A DNA stretch of 64,000 bases from Pseudosulfitobacter koreensis (GCF_024733015.1 NZ_JANKJG010000001.1:372001-436000), one strand, 5' to 3'. Shown: positions 46,063-56,743, numbered from the stretch's first letter. The notes: generated by a model from the sequence alone, not told the origin. A program made the numbers and translations.

Positions 46063-48071
46063 TAATGTCCCACTTCGACCTCGACCGACGCCGATTGCCC
46101 CGATGCGTCGATCACCGAAATCCGGCTGAACCCCGCCCCATCCAGCGCCAGCGCCACCTCGCGCTGTCTCAGCCCCGACGCGACCGGCGCGCCGTTCAGC
46201 AACACGGTCAGCGGCAGTTGCCCGCCGCGCAGCTTCACCGTCAGCCCGCTCCCCCCCGCAAGCACCGCGCCGCTGGGGGGAAAGGCCACCGTCAGCGTGT
46301 CGCCAGAGCGCACCGCACCATAGCGCGCGTCGAAACGTTGCAACGGTTGCGGCAGGCGCGCCGTGGGCACGATCAGAGTCTCGGGCGGCGGTGGCGGCAG
46401 CGGATCGCGGGCAGACTTCAAACGGCCAAAGGCTTCGAACAGAACCGGCGCTGCCAGGTCACCGCCAAAGGCACCGGGCACCGGCGTGCCATCGGGCCGT
46501 CCCATCCAGACGCCGATCACATGCCGCCCGTCATAGCCCACGGCCCAGGCGTCGCGGTGCCCGTAGGACGTGCCGGTCTTGTACGCCAACCCCATCACAC
46601 CCGCGCCTGCTGGCGGCGGACTATCCGACAGGATATCGCCCACCTGCCAAGCCGCCGCGCGCCCGACCAGCCGCGCAGGCGGCGCATCGGACGCCATGGT
46701 GTTCAGGTGCAGACGTGGCCCTGCACCGCCCTGGGCCAGAGCCGCGTAAAGCTGCACCAGATCGCTCAGCGTCAGCCCGACACCGCCCAGCGCCACCGCG
46801 AGGCCGGGTTGTCCCTGCACCACCGGTAACGCGCCGCTGCGGCGCAATGCGGCCATCAGGCGGGCAGGGCCAAGCGCCTCGGTCAGTGCGACCGGCGGAA
46901 TGTTCAGCGACAGTTGCAAGGCCCGCCGCGCGGTGATGTCGCCGCGAAACATGCCGTCGAAGTTCTGCGGCGCATAGTGGCCAAAGGCCGTGGGGCGGTC
47001 GGGCATGATGGTTTCGGGATGCGCCAGCCCCCGGTCAAAAGCCAGCGCATAGATCAGCGGCTTCAGCGTCGATCCCGGCGAGCGCAGGGCGCGCGTCATA
47101 TCGACGAACCCCTGCGTCCCGTCCCCATCCGTGTAATCGGCCGACCCGACCGAGGCGCGCACCTCGCCCGTGCGGTGGTCCGCCACCAGGATCGCGGTGG
47201 ACACGCCGCGCGGCTGATCGTGCACCGCCCGTGTCGCCAGTGCCTCGAGTGCAGCTTGCAGGCGCGCGTCCAGGGTGGTGTCGTGGCGCGGGTTCAACGG
47301 ATTGGTGGCGACCAGATGATCACCCACATGCGGCGCCAGTCGCGGCATCCGCGCCATGCGCAGGGGCAGGGCGGCGTGCGTCGCAGGCAGGCCCAACCGC
47401 GCCAGAACCCGATCGCGTGCCGCTTGGGCAGCCTGCGGGAAACGGTCCGGGCGGCGGCTTTCGGGCGACTGCGGCAAGGCGATCAGCAGCGCCGATTCCG
47501 CTGGTGTCAGCCGCCTCGGCGGCTTGGCAAACCACGCGCGGGTGCCCGACTGAATGCCCTCGACTGCGCCGCCGTAGGGCGCGTGTTGCAGATAGAGCGT
47601 CAGGATCGCGTCCTTGTCCAGCCTCCGTTCCAGCGCCCACGCGACACGCATCTGGCGCAGCTTGCCCGCCCAGCGTCCGGTGCCCGTATTTTCCAGCAAG
47701 CGCGCCACCTGCATCGTCAGCGTGGACCCGCCCGACACCACATCGCCATTCCACGCCGCCTGCCCCGCCGCGCGCAGCAGCGCCAGCAGATCGACGCCGT
47801 TGTGTTTGGTAAACCGTTTGTCCTCATAGGCAATCAGCATCCGCACGAACACCGGATCGACATCCGCCAGCGAAACCGCCAGCCGCTGACGCCCATCTTC
47901 AACCGGATAGGCGCGCAACAGCGTGCCGTCGCGCGCGCGCACTTCCACAGAGGTTTCCGCCAGCACTTGCGGCAGCACGGTTGCCGCAACCCAGTCGTCC
48001 CAGGCATCGCGCAGCCCCGCGATCAGGCCCAGAGCCAGCGCCAGCGCAATCAGGCTGCGCGCGCCTATCAC
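46062..48071 (-). CDS. pbpC: Penicillin-binding protein 1C
   Basis: This 669-residue bifunctional murein synthase has a membrane segment near the N-terminus. The glycosyltransferase domain shows AYEDKRFTKHNGVD, GGSTLTMQVARLL and LQHAPYGG. The transpeptidase domain has SPGSTLKPL as SxxK, SLN and KTGTS. A C-terminal BiPBP_C domain follows (about 570-669). The start is a GTG overlapping the stop of the alpha-2-macroglobulin gene (GTGA). PBP1C with a bacterial alpha-2-macroglobulin is a well-known pair thought to trap invading proteases and repair the wall. Confidence 0.95.
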   Translation of the reverse strand: MIGARSLIALALALGLIAGLRDAWDDWVAATVLPQVLAETSVEVRARDGTLLRAYPVEDGRQRLAVSLADVDPVFVRMLIAYEDKRFTKHNGVDLLALLRAAGQAAWNGDVVSGGSTLTMQVARLLENTGTGRWAGKLRQMRVAWALERRLDKDAILTLYLQHAPYGGAVEGIQSGTRAWFAKPPRRLTPAESALLIALPQSPESRRPDRFPQAAQAARDRVLARLGLPATHAALPLRMARMPRLAPHVGDHLVATNPLNPRHDTTLDARLQAALEALATRAVHDQPRGVSTAILVADHRTGEVRASVGSADYTDGDGTQGFVDMTRALRSPGSTLKPLIYALAFDRGLAHPETIMPDRPTAFGHYAPQNFDGMFRGDITARRALQLSLNIPPVALTEALGPARLMAALRRSGALPVVQGQPGLAVALGGVGLTLSDLVQLYAALAQGGAGPRLHLNTMASDAPPARLVGRAAAWQVGDILSDSPPPAGAGVMGLAYKTGTSYGHRDAWAVGYDGRHVIGVWMGRPDGTPVPGAFGGDLAAPVLFEAFGRLKSARDPLPPPPPETLIVPTARLPQPLQRFDARYGAVRSGDTLTVAFPPSGAVLAGGSGLTVKLRGGQLPLTVLLNGAPVASGLRQREVALALDGAGFSRISVIDASGQSASVEVEVGH

Positions 48072-51000
48072 GGCGTGACGGTCATGCGGCCCGTCGCCGT
48101 CACCGCGCGGTATTCGGGGCGGTACATATCCTGCACCAGCGCCGCCGGGTGGTGATAATCGCCCGGACTAATCGCCCGTACTACGTAGGCCAGTTGGAAA
48201 GGCTCATCCCCGCGATGATCCACCGCCGCCACGAAGCGTTCGGCGCGGAACTGTACGGTCTCGGTCTCGGGCACCTGCAACCATTCCAGTGCACCGATAT
48301 CCCCTGCGCGCAGCAGGTTGGGGTTGTCGATCTCCAGCCCCGCAGGCAGTGCGTCGTCCACGATCAGCCGCGCGCCCACATCCTCGAAGGGTTGGATGGT
48401 CAACACGACCACACGCCGCTCGCCGGCGGCGAAGGGTCCATCGACGGCTTCACCCTTCATCGTGTAATATGCGCGCTCGATCGCATAGCCGTAACCGCCC
48501 GCATCCGACGCCACCACCGGTACGCCGTAGGTGGTCAGCGTCACGTCCGTGGGCACGCCCGACACATTGCGGATGCTGTGCGGTTCGCCGCCTGGCTCCA
48601 TCGTCTCAATCACCGGGCCGCTGGCGGGCTGGTCATCCACGGTCAGACCGGGGTTGGCCGTATCGGCGCTCAGCGCCTGCGAGGCCATCAGCACCTGTGC
48701 GGCCTCTTGGGTGGACAGGCTGCGGCTGGTGTTGCCGATGCGTGTCGCCACGGCGCTGCGGTCAATCGCATTGCTGCCCGACAGCGCCGCAAGTTTCAGA
48801 ACACCTGCCGCATCCCGCAGCGGCGTGCCGAAGTCCGCGCGGAACCGGGTCGGTTCTTCCGCATCATTTGCCATCTGCGCGCTGGCGGTAGCAAAGAGCC
48901 CGTCCGCCCGCAGTTGATCCCCGTACATCGCCAGTGCCGCGCCCAGCTGGGCGGTCGCCAGTGGTGTGCCGAAATCATCGCCCTTGGTGTCGGCATAATA
49001 GCGCAGATCGCCCATCGACGCGGACCCGTTGCGCGCCAGAACCAGCAGCGCATAGGCGATGTCTTCGCCGCCCTCGTCAAAGTCGGCGGCGTAGTTCACC
49101 CGGTTCTTGAGGTTGTCCATCGCCAGATCGTAAGCCAGGTCCGGCACCGCGAAGCCCTTGTCGCGCGCCTGTGTCAGGAAATCCGTGACGTAGACATCGA
49201 GCCAGAAGTCACCCGATTGCGCCCGCCACAGACCGAACGCGCCGTTGCTGGTCTGGCGCGCTAAGACGCGGCGAATTGCGCCATCTATACGCTCCGGCAG
49301 GTCGGTGATCCGGGCTGCGGGCGCGAAGTCGCTAAGGTACAGCAGCGGCAGCGCTGCGGACGTGACCTGCTCGGTGCAACCGTAAGGGTAGCGGTCGAGT
49401 TGCATCAGAAGTCCCGGCACATCGAACCGCGCCAACGGCCCCGCCGCCAACGTCGCCCGGGCCGCGCCCGGTTTCAGGCCCGCAAGCACGTTGTCGTCAA
49501 AGGTAAAGACCTCGCCTGCGCCGAGGCTGAACCGCCGTGTCGTCGCGACCTCGGGGTCGGTCACCCGCACGCCCAGCGCCAGTGTCTTTGCCAGTTCCTT
49601 GCCTGCGGGCGTCGTCAGCGTGACGGTGACAGTATAGTCGCCAGCGCGCGCGGCACTGAACGGAACGGTGATGCGCTGCGAGGCCCCCTCGGCCAGATCG
49701 AACGAGGCCGGGGCAGTGCCCAATTCCAGCCCATCCGAGGCCAGCGCCAGTTGCACGGTGCCGCCCGGTCCATCTGCATGGACCACGTCCAGCAGCAGGC
49801 GGCTGCTGTCGCCGGGGGCAAGGAACTTCGGCAGCGACGCAGTCACGACCACGGGATCGCGGGCCAGCACATCGGCCTGCGCCTGCCCGACAGAGGTTGG
49901 GGACCATGCCACGGCCATCAGGCGAATCGTGCCGTTGAAGGCAGGTCGCGGAATGCTGACGGTGGCGGTGCCATCCGCCCCCAAGGTAACCGGCCCGGTG
50001 AACCACGACATCAGCTCTTCGGTCGGCGGCGGCGATTGCAGCCCCTCCAAACCCGCGGCATCGCCGCCAGACCTGACCGTACCCAGAGCGCCGTTCATCC
50101 CGTCGATCAGACGGCCATAGACGTCGCGCATTTCAACGCCCAACCGGCGCTGGCCAAAGTAATGACCGGACGGATCGGGCGCCTGATAGCCGGTAAGGTT
50201 CAGAATGCCCACATCGACGGCGGCCAGCGTGACAAAGGCTGTTTCGCCTGCGGCGACACCTTCGACCCTGACCGTTGCGTCAAAGCTGCCCTTTTGCCCG
50301 TCCACCGCGTCGGGTGCGCTGACGCTGACGGCCAGTTGCCTGTCGCCGGGGGCCACGGCGGCATGCGCCACGCCCAGCGCGCGGGCCGGGTTTTGCCCCG
50401 CCTGCACATCCATCGGGCGGATGACCGAGGCTGTGACATAAGCCCCTGTGCCCCAATCTGCGCCGACTGTCAGCGGCACGATGTTTTCGCCTGCCGTCAC
50501 CGCGACCACGCGGCGGTCGATCACACGGTTCGATGCCACGGTGATCAGCGCGGTGCCGTCATAGCCCGGCACCAGACGCAATTGCGCGGTATCGCCCACG
50601 GCGAAGCTGTCGGCGTTCAGCGACATCTCCAGACGGTCGGGCGCATCGCTGCCTTCACCGGCACCATACCAGCCTGAGTAGAAATTCGCGGACGACGCGA
50701 TATAGGGCGCGCCCGAGGTTTCGACGACCAGTTCATATTCGCCCCATTCGGTCGCGGCCTCCACGGTGACAGGCACCTGCCCCAGCGTCGCGCTGCCCGA
50801 GGCGACGCGTATGCGGCGGGTCGTCGGCTCCCAATTCCAGTTGCCGTAAAGCTGATACCATTGATACTGCGTCTCGACGCGGTTCACGGTCCATTTCACC
50901 GGCAGTGTCCCTTCGGTCGCGATCAGGTCAAAGCGGGCGGTGGACATCTCGGGCAGCACATCATCAAACGCCGGGTTGATCCCGATCATTGCGCCTTGCG

Positions 51001-53479
51001 GTGCAATGGGTGCTGTGACCTCGCGTTCCACCGGGCGGCCCGATCCTTCGGACACGCGGACGGTCACGCGGGCTTCCAACAGTTGCCCTTCCGGGTCCAC
51101 ATCGGGCAGCACCAGCGGCAGGGTTAGGGTGCCGTCGGCACCGGTGCGCGCGGGGTCCAGATAGCGGGTGCGCGGCGAGAATTGCGTGTCATGGCGGCCA
51201 AAGCTGTAGCCGGGCCAGTCGTCCAGCCCGTCGCGGCGCAGCAGGCGCACTTCGCCCTCGACAGCCAGATTGGCACCCGCTGCGCCGAACAGATAGCGCG
51301 CGTCGATCTTCAGAGGCGGCGTGTCCGTCAGACGCAAAGGTGCATCGGGCAAAGACAGGTCAAAGTCGATGCGTTCGGGCAGGAAATCCTCGACCAGGAC
51401 GGTTTGCGTCGCCAGCGGAGCGGCCTCGAGATCGGATTTCAGGTCCAGCCGCCACGCGCCGCGCGGCACGTCCATGCCCAGCGGCAGGTTGAACACGTGG
51501 CCGCCTGCCCGTGGATCGGTGGACAGCGTGCGGCTGTATTCCACACCATCGGGGCGCGTCAGGATCGCTGTCAGCGGCAGGCCCGCAATCGCCTCGGCCC
51601 TGCCGTCGCGGGTCAGGGCGGTCACGTTGATCACATCACCCACGCGGTAGGCACCCCGGTCGGTCGCCATGAAGGTGTCGATGGGCGGTGCGGGCGGGCG
51701 CCCCTCGACGCCGCGATCAGACAGGTCGAACGCGGGATCGGTCAATGGCAGGAACGCCATGTCTTCGGGATCATCCGCAGCGCCGATCTGCGCCACCAGC
51801 AGCGCAGGGGCGGAGCCGCCGGTGCCGCGCACCAGCCCCGCGTCGAAACTGGCAAAGCCGTCCGCGCCCGATGTCGCCTGCCCCAGAACCACGTTGGCGC
51901 GCGAGATCAGTGTGAGTGTGACACCCGGCTGCGCCTCGGCGGTGCCCAGCGACCGGGTGGAGACGGTCAACCCGTCGATGCCCTGCCAGGTGGACAGGCC
52001 CAGATCGGTCAGAACGAACCACTGGCTTGCCGTCGCCGCGTCGTATCCCTCGACGTCAGGCTGGCGCGCGGTCAGCACGTAGATGCCGGTGGGCTGCCCT
52101 GCCAGCGCGTCGCCCAGCGGCAGGCGGGTGGTCGTGTCCACGTTCAGATCGTTCTGCACCTCGGCGGTGCCGGTCCAGACCTCCTGCGCGATCTCGTCCG
52201 CGAACTGCCGGTCGGCGTAGTAGGACATCGGCGTGCCGAAATAGCTCTCCTGGATGGCGCGCAGCAGGTTGCGGTCAGAGACGCGGCGCAGGGCCAGATC
52301 GACCTGCGGCATGTTCACCGTCTCGATAGGCAGGGCGGCATCGGCGCTGCGCGGCAGCACGTAGGACCGGCCCGGAAAACGTACAAGAGGGGCCCGATCT
52401 CGTACGTAAATGTTTAGCGTGACATCGCGGGCCAGCGTCTCGCCGCTGGCGGCGGGCAGACCGCTGCGAAAGGTCACCTCGTAGCGTGCGCCGTGCTGGA
52501 CGCCGTCGAGGCAAAGCTGACGGTCTTCGGCCTGCACCACCACACCGGCGGCGGCGGTGCGCGCGAAGGGTTCATAGTCGACCCCGGATGCGGCAAGGTC
52601 TTCGGAGAATTCGGCGCAGATGCGCGGGCTGGCGGCGTCGTTGTCAACCCGGTGATCGACCACGCGGAACCCGTATTTGCCGATGGCATCCTCGAGTGCT
52701 GCGTCGATGTCGTCGCGCGGCTGGATGTCATAGGCCAGCCGCAGCGCAGGGATCATGTCGCGGCCACGCTCCAGCGCTTCCAGTGCTTCGGCCATGCCTT
52801 GCAGGGCGGCGGCCCTGGCCCCGGCACCATCCGCGCGCAGGTAGGCGTTTATGGTTGCGGGCAGGGCTTCAAGACGCGACTGACGGCGGAAATCGGACGG
52901 GTCGGACGTGCCAAGACGCAAGGCATGATAGGCCCAGTTTTCCCACAGATCGCCCCGGTCGGTCAGCGCCAGCGCCGCGCCCAACCAGCGCATGCCGGTC
53001 ACGCGGTTGTTCTGCGCAAAGGCCTCGGCCGAAGCGGTCAGCATCTGGTCCGCCGTGCGGCCATTGACGGCAAAGCGGATCGGGAACCCTTCGGCGAGGT
53101 CGCGCGCGGCCTCCAGATCGTTCTGTCCGAGGAACTTCAGGTCTTCGACACGCTGGGCCTGCTGCGCCAGCACGGCAGGATCTGTCGCGACCCGTTCGGC
53201 GGAAAACGCACCCGCATAGGGGGTGCGGTCGGTCACGGCGGATTTGGGGAAACAGGCGTTCGAGCGGCTGTTGTAGGTGAACGCGACGCAAGCGCCGTTC
53301 GCGTCGCAGGCATTGGTGCAGGCGGATTGGGTCGTGTCAAAAAGCGGCGTCAGGTCCGCGCCGTAAAAGTCCACATCGCGCGAATAGACATAGCGGTGAT
53401 CGGGCACGATGTCCTGTGCAAGGGCCGCCGAAACCCAGGCCATCGTCGCCAACACCAGTGCCGAAAATATGCGCGTCAT
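48068..53479 (-). CDS. Bacterial alpha-2-macroglobulin
   Basis: This 1803-residue periplasmic protein has a signal peptide (about 1-22) and a Cys-rich PAN/Apple-like domain (about 45-85; CTNACDANGACVAFTY). A long series of MG domains follows, including the MG2-like FMATDRGAYRVGDVINVTALTRDG. The thioester CTEQ is intact at Cys1368-Gln1371, so it can bind attacking proteases covalently. The start at 53479 gives the cleanest signal peptide and lies 9 bases after GGAG; two upstream in-frame ATGs exist. It lacks a lipobox, so it is not a lipoprotein, unlike E. coli YfhM. It is coupled to pbpC downstream. Confidence 0.94.
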   Translation of the reverse strand: MTRIFSALVLATMAWVSAALAQDIVPDHRYVYSRDVDFYGADLTPLFDTTQSACTNACDANGACVAFTYNSRSNACFPKSAVTDRTPYAGAFSAERVATDPAVLAQQAQRVEDLKFLGQNDLEAARDLAEGFPIRFAVNGRTADQMLTASAEAFAQNNRVTGMRWLGAALALTDRGDLWENWAYHALRLGTSDPSDFRRQSRLEALPATINAYLRADGAGARAAALQGMAEALEALERGRDMIPALRLAYDIQPRDDIDAALEDAIGKYGFRVVDHRVDNDAASPRICAEFSEDLAASGVDYEPFARTAAAGVVVQAEDRQLCLDGVQHGARYEVTFRSGLPAASGETLARDVTLNIYVRDRAPLVRFPGRSYVLPRSADAALPIETVNMPQVDLALRRVSDRNLLRAIQESYFGTPMSYYADRQFADEIAQEVWTGTAEVQNDLNVDTTTRLPLGDALAGQPTGIYVLTARQPDVEGYDAATASQWFVLTDLGLSTWQGIDGLTVSTRSLGTAEAQPGVTLTLISRANVVLGQATSGADGFASFDAGLVRGTGGSAPALLVAQIGAADDPEDMAFLPLTDPAFDLSDRGVEGRPPAPPIDTFMATDRGAYRVGDVINVTALTRDGRAEAIAGLPLTAILTRPDGVEYSRTLSTDPRAGGHVFNLPLGMDVPRGAWRLDLKSDLEAAPLATQTVLVEDFLPERIDFDLSLPDAPLRLTDTPPLKIDARYLFGAAGANLAVEGEVRLLRRDGLDDWPGYSFGRHDTQFSPRTRYLDPARTGADGTLTLPLVLPDVDPEGQLLEARVTVRVSEGSGRPVEREVTAPIAPQGAMIGINPAFDDVLPEMSTARFDLIATEGTLPVKWTVNRVETQYQWYQLYGNWNWEPTTRRIRVASGSATLGQVPVTVEAATEWGEYELVVETSGAPYIASSANFYSGWYGAGEGSDAPDRLEMSLNADSFAVGDTAQLRLVPGYDGTALITVASNRVIDRRVVAVTAGENIVPLTVGADWGTGAYVTASVIRPMDVQAGQNPARALGVAHAAVAPGDRQLAVSVSAPDAVDGQKGSFDATVRVEGVAAGETAFVTLAAVDVGILNLTGYQAPDPSGHYFGQRRLGVEMRDVYGRLIDGMNGALGTVRSGGDAAGLEGLQSPPPTEELMSWFTGPVTLGADGTATVSIPRPAFNGTIRLMAVAWSPTSVGQAQADVLARDPVVVTASLPKFLAPGDSSRLLLDVVHADGPGGTVQLALASDGLELGTAPASFDLAEGASQRITVPFSAARAGDYTVTVTLTTPAGKELAKTLALGVRVTDPEVATTRRFSLGAGEVFTFDDNVLAGLKPGAARATLAAGPLARFDVPGLLMQLDRYPYGCTEQVTSAALPLLYLSDFAPAARITDLPERIDGAIRRVLARQTSNGAFGLWRAQSGDFWLDVYVTDFLTQARDKGFAVPDLAYDLAMDNLKNRVNYAADFDEGGEDIAYALLVLARNGSASMGDLRYYADTKGDDFGTPLATAQLGAALAMYGDQLRADGLFATASAQMANDAEEPTRFRADFGTPLRDAAGVLKLAALSGSNAIDRSAVATRIGNTSRSLSTQEAAQVLMASQALSADTANPGLTVDDQPASGPVIETMEPGGEPHSIRNVSGVPTDVTLTTYGVPVVASDAGGYGYAIERAYYTMKGEAVDGPFAAGERRVVVLTIQPFEDVGARLIVDDALPAGLEIDNPNLLRAGDIGALEWLQVPETETVQFRAERFVAAVDHRGDEPFQLAYVVRAISPGDYHHPAALVQDMYRPEYRAVTATGRMTVTP

Positions 53480-53659
53480 GATAAAATGCTCCATCCCAAA
53501 CTTTGCAAACGGTGCCACGGCGTCGCCCCCCTTGGCAACGATTCATGCTGGCATTCGGGTCGTGTCGGGCTGTCGACGCAGACGCTCCTGCGGAACTTAA
53601 GACCACCTTTACCTTGATGCGCGAAACCTGTCGGGAAATGGCATTCTGACGGGGGCACC

Positions 53660-55861
53660 ATGTCGCTGGCCAACAAACTGGCAGAGGAACGGCGGGGGCG
53701 GCTGGCCGCCGAGCGGATGCTTGAACTCAAGCAGTCCGAACTGGCTGCCGCGCGCCGCAAGCTGGACCGCCATGCCCAGACGCTGAGCGCCGAAATCAAC
53801 GAAACGCGGGCCGAAGTGGCGACGGTACGCGACGAAAACCTGCGGGTGAAATCCGACCTCAGCGTCGCCCACCACAAGGTCGAGGTGGCCGAGCGGCGGC
53901 TGTGGCATTCCATCGAGACGGTGACCGACGGCTTTGCCTTTTTCGACGACACCAACCGGATGCTGGCCGCGAATCGTGCCTATCTGGTGATTTTCGACGG
54001 GATGGAGATGGTTCGTCCTGGCGTGAACTACATCACCATCCTGCAAATCCTGACCGACGAGGGGATCGTGAACACCGAAGGCGTGCCCCACGACGAATGG
54101 CGCATCATGATGGCTGACCGCTGGCTGGCCCCCTACCCCGAGCCCGTGACGATCCGGCTGTGGAATGACCAGTACATCAAGCTTATCGATCGTCGCGGCC
54201 CCGGTGGCGATATCGTGTCGCTGGGTCTGAACATCACCACCACCGTCGTCTACGAAGAGCGTCTGAAAGAGGCCCGCGCCGTGGCAGAATCAGCCAGCCG
54301 CGCCAAATCGGCATTTCTGGCGAACATGAGCCACGAAATCCGAACCCCGATGAACGGCGTCGTGGGCATGGCCGACCTGCTGACCGATACCGGGCTGAAC
54401 GAGGAACAGCGTCTATATGTGGACACCATCCGCAACTCGGGCGAGGCGCTGCTGACCATCATCAACGACGTTCTGGATTATTCCAAGATCGAGGCGGAAA
54501 AGCTGGCGCTGCATCCCGAACCCTTCGACCTTGAGCGCTGCATTCACGAGGTGATCATGCTGCTGCAACACGCCGCGCGCGAAAAGGACGTAAAGCTGTT
54601 GCTGGACTACGACCTGTTCCTGCCCACACGGTTTGTCGGCGATCCCGGTCGGATCAGGCAGGTTCTGACCAACCTGATCGGCAACGCGGTAAAGTTCACG
54701 GCGGAAGGGCACGTGCTGGTGCGGGTGACCGGCGTGCCTGCGGATCAGGGGCGCGAGAGCCAGGTCAACATCGCCATCGAAGACACCGGCATCGGCATTC
54801 CGGCGGACAAGATCGACCACATCTTTGGCGAGTTCAACCAGGTCGAGAACGACCGCAACCGGCAATTCGACGGCACCGGCCTGGGTCTGGCGATTTCGCA
54901 ACGGCTGGTGGGGCTGATGAAGGGCAAGATCTGGGTGACCAGCGAGGAAGGGGTTGGATCATGCTTTGGCTTTTCGCTGCATCTGGAAACCGCCGAACAG
55001 GAAGAACCACGCCATCCTGCCATCCCCAAGGGCATAGGCCGCGTGATGGTGGTGGACGATGTGGCCGCCGACCGACTGATCCTGGAACGCCAGATGGAGA
55101 TGCTGGGCCTGAGCGTCATATCCTGCCCGGACGGCGCTGCGGCCCTGCAGCGGCTGGACGATACAGTCGATCTGGTGCTGACAGACCATAACATGCGCGA
55201 TATGGACGGGCTGGAACTGGCACAGAAAATCCGCGGCGCAGGCCATCAGATGCCGGTGATCCTGCTGAGCACCAACCCCGGCCATGCCGACCGCGATCCC
55301 GACCGCAAATATCTGCATGCATTGATGCAGAAACCGGCGCCGCGCCGCGTGTTGTTCAGCATGCTGGAATCACTGGGGCCGATTGCGCGGCCCCCACCCG
55401 ATGCGGTGGCCGTGCCGGACAGGCCGCCGCAGTTGCGCCTGATGCGCGTACTGGCCGCCGAGGACAACAAGACCAACCAGCTTGTGCTGCGCAAGATGCT
55501 GGCGCATCTGACCATCGACCTGCAATTTGCAAACAACGGCGAAGAGGCCGTCGCACTCTACCAGAGCTTTGTGCCCGATCTGATCTTTATGGACATCTCG
55601 ATGCCCAAGATGGATGGCAAGGACGCCACCCGCGCCATTCGCGCGCTGGAAGCGGGCAGCGGTGTCGCGGTGCCGGTGGTTGCCCTGACCGCACATGCGA
55701 TGGACGATGAAGAGGCGGCGATCATGGCGGCGGGCCTGAACCACTATCTGACCAAGCCCCTGCGCAAGGACGCGCTGGAACGACAGGTCATCGCGGCCTG
55801 TCCGCCCGGTGCGCAGCCGCCCCTTGCCGTGCAGGAGGCGGCGCTTCAGGCTTCGGGGTAG
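53660..55861 (+). CDS. Soluble hybrid histidine kinase with two receiver domains
   Basis: The 733-residue protein starts with a coiled coil (about 5-80) and a PAS-like domain (about 82-195). HisKA has His225 in NMSHEIRTPMN. The ATPase domain has the N-box near Asn342, DTGIGI at 375-380 and GTGLGL at 405-410. Two receivers follow: the first with Asp509 in LVLTDHNM, the second with Asp645 in LIFMDISMPKMDG. No membrane segment or signal peptide is seen, so it senses a cytoplasmic cue, perhaps through the PAS domain. No response regulator or phosphotransferase gene is adjacent. Its 3' end overlaps yaaA by 16 bases. Confidence 0.93.
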   Translation: MSLANKLAEERRGRLAAERMLELKQSELAAARRKLDRHAQTLSAEINETRAEVATVRDENLRVKSDLSVAHHKVEVAERRLWHSIETVTDGFAFFDDTNRMLAANRAYLVIFDGMEMVRPGVNYITILQILTDEGIVNTEGVPHDEWRIMMADRWLAPYPEPVTIRLWNDQYIKLIDRRGPGGDIVSLGLNITTTVVYEERLKEARAVAESASRAKSAFLANMSHEIRTPMNGVVGMADLLTDTGLNEEQRLYVDTIRNSGEALLTIINDVLDYSKIEAEKLALHPEPFDLERCIHEVIMLLQHAAREKDVKLLLDYDLFLPTRFVGDPGRIRQVLTNLIGNAVKFTAEGHVLVRVTGVPADQGRESQVNIAIEDTGIGIPADKIDHIFGEFNQVENDRNRQFDGTGLGLAISQRLVGLMKGKIWVTSEEGVGSCFGFSLHLETAEQEEPRHPAIPKGIGRVMVVDDVAADRLILERQMEMLGLSVISCPDGAAALQRLDDTVDLVLTDHNMRDMDGLELAQKIRGAGHQMPVILLSTNPGHADRDPDRKYLHALMQKPAPRRVLFSMLESLGPIARPPPDAVAVPDRPPQLRLMRVLAAEDNKTNQLVLRKMLAHLTIDLQFANNGEEAVALYQSFVPDLIFMDISMPKMDGKDATRAIRALEAGSGVAVPVVALTAHAMDDEEAAIMAAGLNHYLTKPLRKDALERQVIAACPPGAQPPLAVQEAALQASG

Positions 55862-56619
55862 GGTCTTACGAACACCGGCGCATCAGGTTCTGACAATTCA
55901 GGCTGATAGGCATAGCCGCCGCTGTCAAAGTCGGTCAGTGCGGCAGGATCGGTCACCCGGTTCTGCACCACAAAGCGCGCCATCGCGCCGCGCGCCTTCT
56001 TGGCGAAGAAGCTGACGATCTTTGGCCCCTGCCCCTTGTCCTCCATGAACTTCGGGGTAATCACACGCAGTTTCAGTGACTTGAGCGCCACTGCACCGAA
56101 ATATTCCTGGCTGGCGCAGTTGACCAGTACGTCGCTGCCCGTCGCTTTGGCCTGCGCATTCAGCGCCTTGGACAGTTCGTCGCCCCAGTAGTCATAAAGG
56201 TTCGCTCCGCGCCGCGTTTTCAGGCGGCTGCCCATTTCCAGGCGGTAGGGCTGGATCGCGTCGGCGGGCCGCAGCAGGCCGTAAAGCCCCGACAGAATGC
56301 GCAAATGGTCCTGCGCCCAGGCCATCTCGTCCGCATCCAGCGACGCCGCGTCGAGACCCTGATAGGTGTCGCCGGCGAAGGCCAGTGCGGCGGGGCGGAC
56401 AGCCTCGGGTTCGGGTTGGGCCGCGAAGGTCTGGAAACGGTCGCGGTTCAGCCGCGCCAGATCGTCCGACAGGTGCATCAACGACTTCAGATCGCCCAGC
56501 GTCAGATTGCGCGCGGTCTTGGCCAGCCGCACCGCGTCGTCCTGCATTGCGGGCGCGGTCATCTCGAGGTCGCGCGCCTCCCAGTCCAGCCGCTTGGCGG
56601 GCGAAATCACTACCAGCAT
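55846..56619 (-). CDS. yaaA: Peroxide stress protein YaaA
   Basis: The 257-residue product is of the YaaA/DUF328 family, which lowers free iron and limits damage during peroxide stress. It begins MLVVISPAKRLDWE and shows LSGLYGLLRPADAIQPYRLEMGSRL, LVNCASQEYFGAV and VISFFAKKARGAMARFV-like sequence. The start at 56619 follows AAGGAGAAACG. The frame is open further upstream. It stands alone, convergent with the hybrid kinase gene. Confidence 0.94.
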   Translation of the reverse strand: MLVVISPAKRLDWEARDLEMTAPAMQDDAVRLAKTARNLTLGDLKSLMHLSDDLARLNRDRFQTFAAQPEPEAVRPAALAFAGDTYQGLDAASLDADEMAWAQDHLRILSGLYGLLRPADAIQPYRLEMGSRLKTRRGANLYDYWGDELSKALNAQAKATGSDVLVNCASQEYFGAVALKSLKLRVITPKFMEDKGQGPKIVSFFAKKARGAMARFVVQNRVTDPAALTDFDSGGYAYQPELSEPDAPVFVRPYPEA

Positions 56620-56743
56620 TCGTTTCTCCTTCGGGATTTGCACAAGAACTAGTGCGACGGGGCCGAAACGTCCAGAACGCGTTGAAGACAAAAGCTAGTG
56701 CCAAAATCTGTCGGCAGCATGGGCTATCCCGAGAGGCGTGAAG

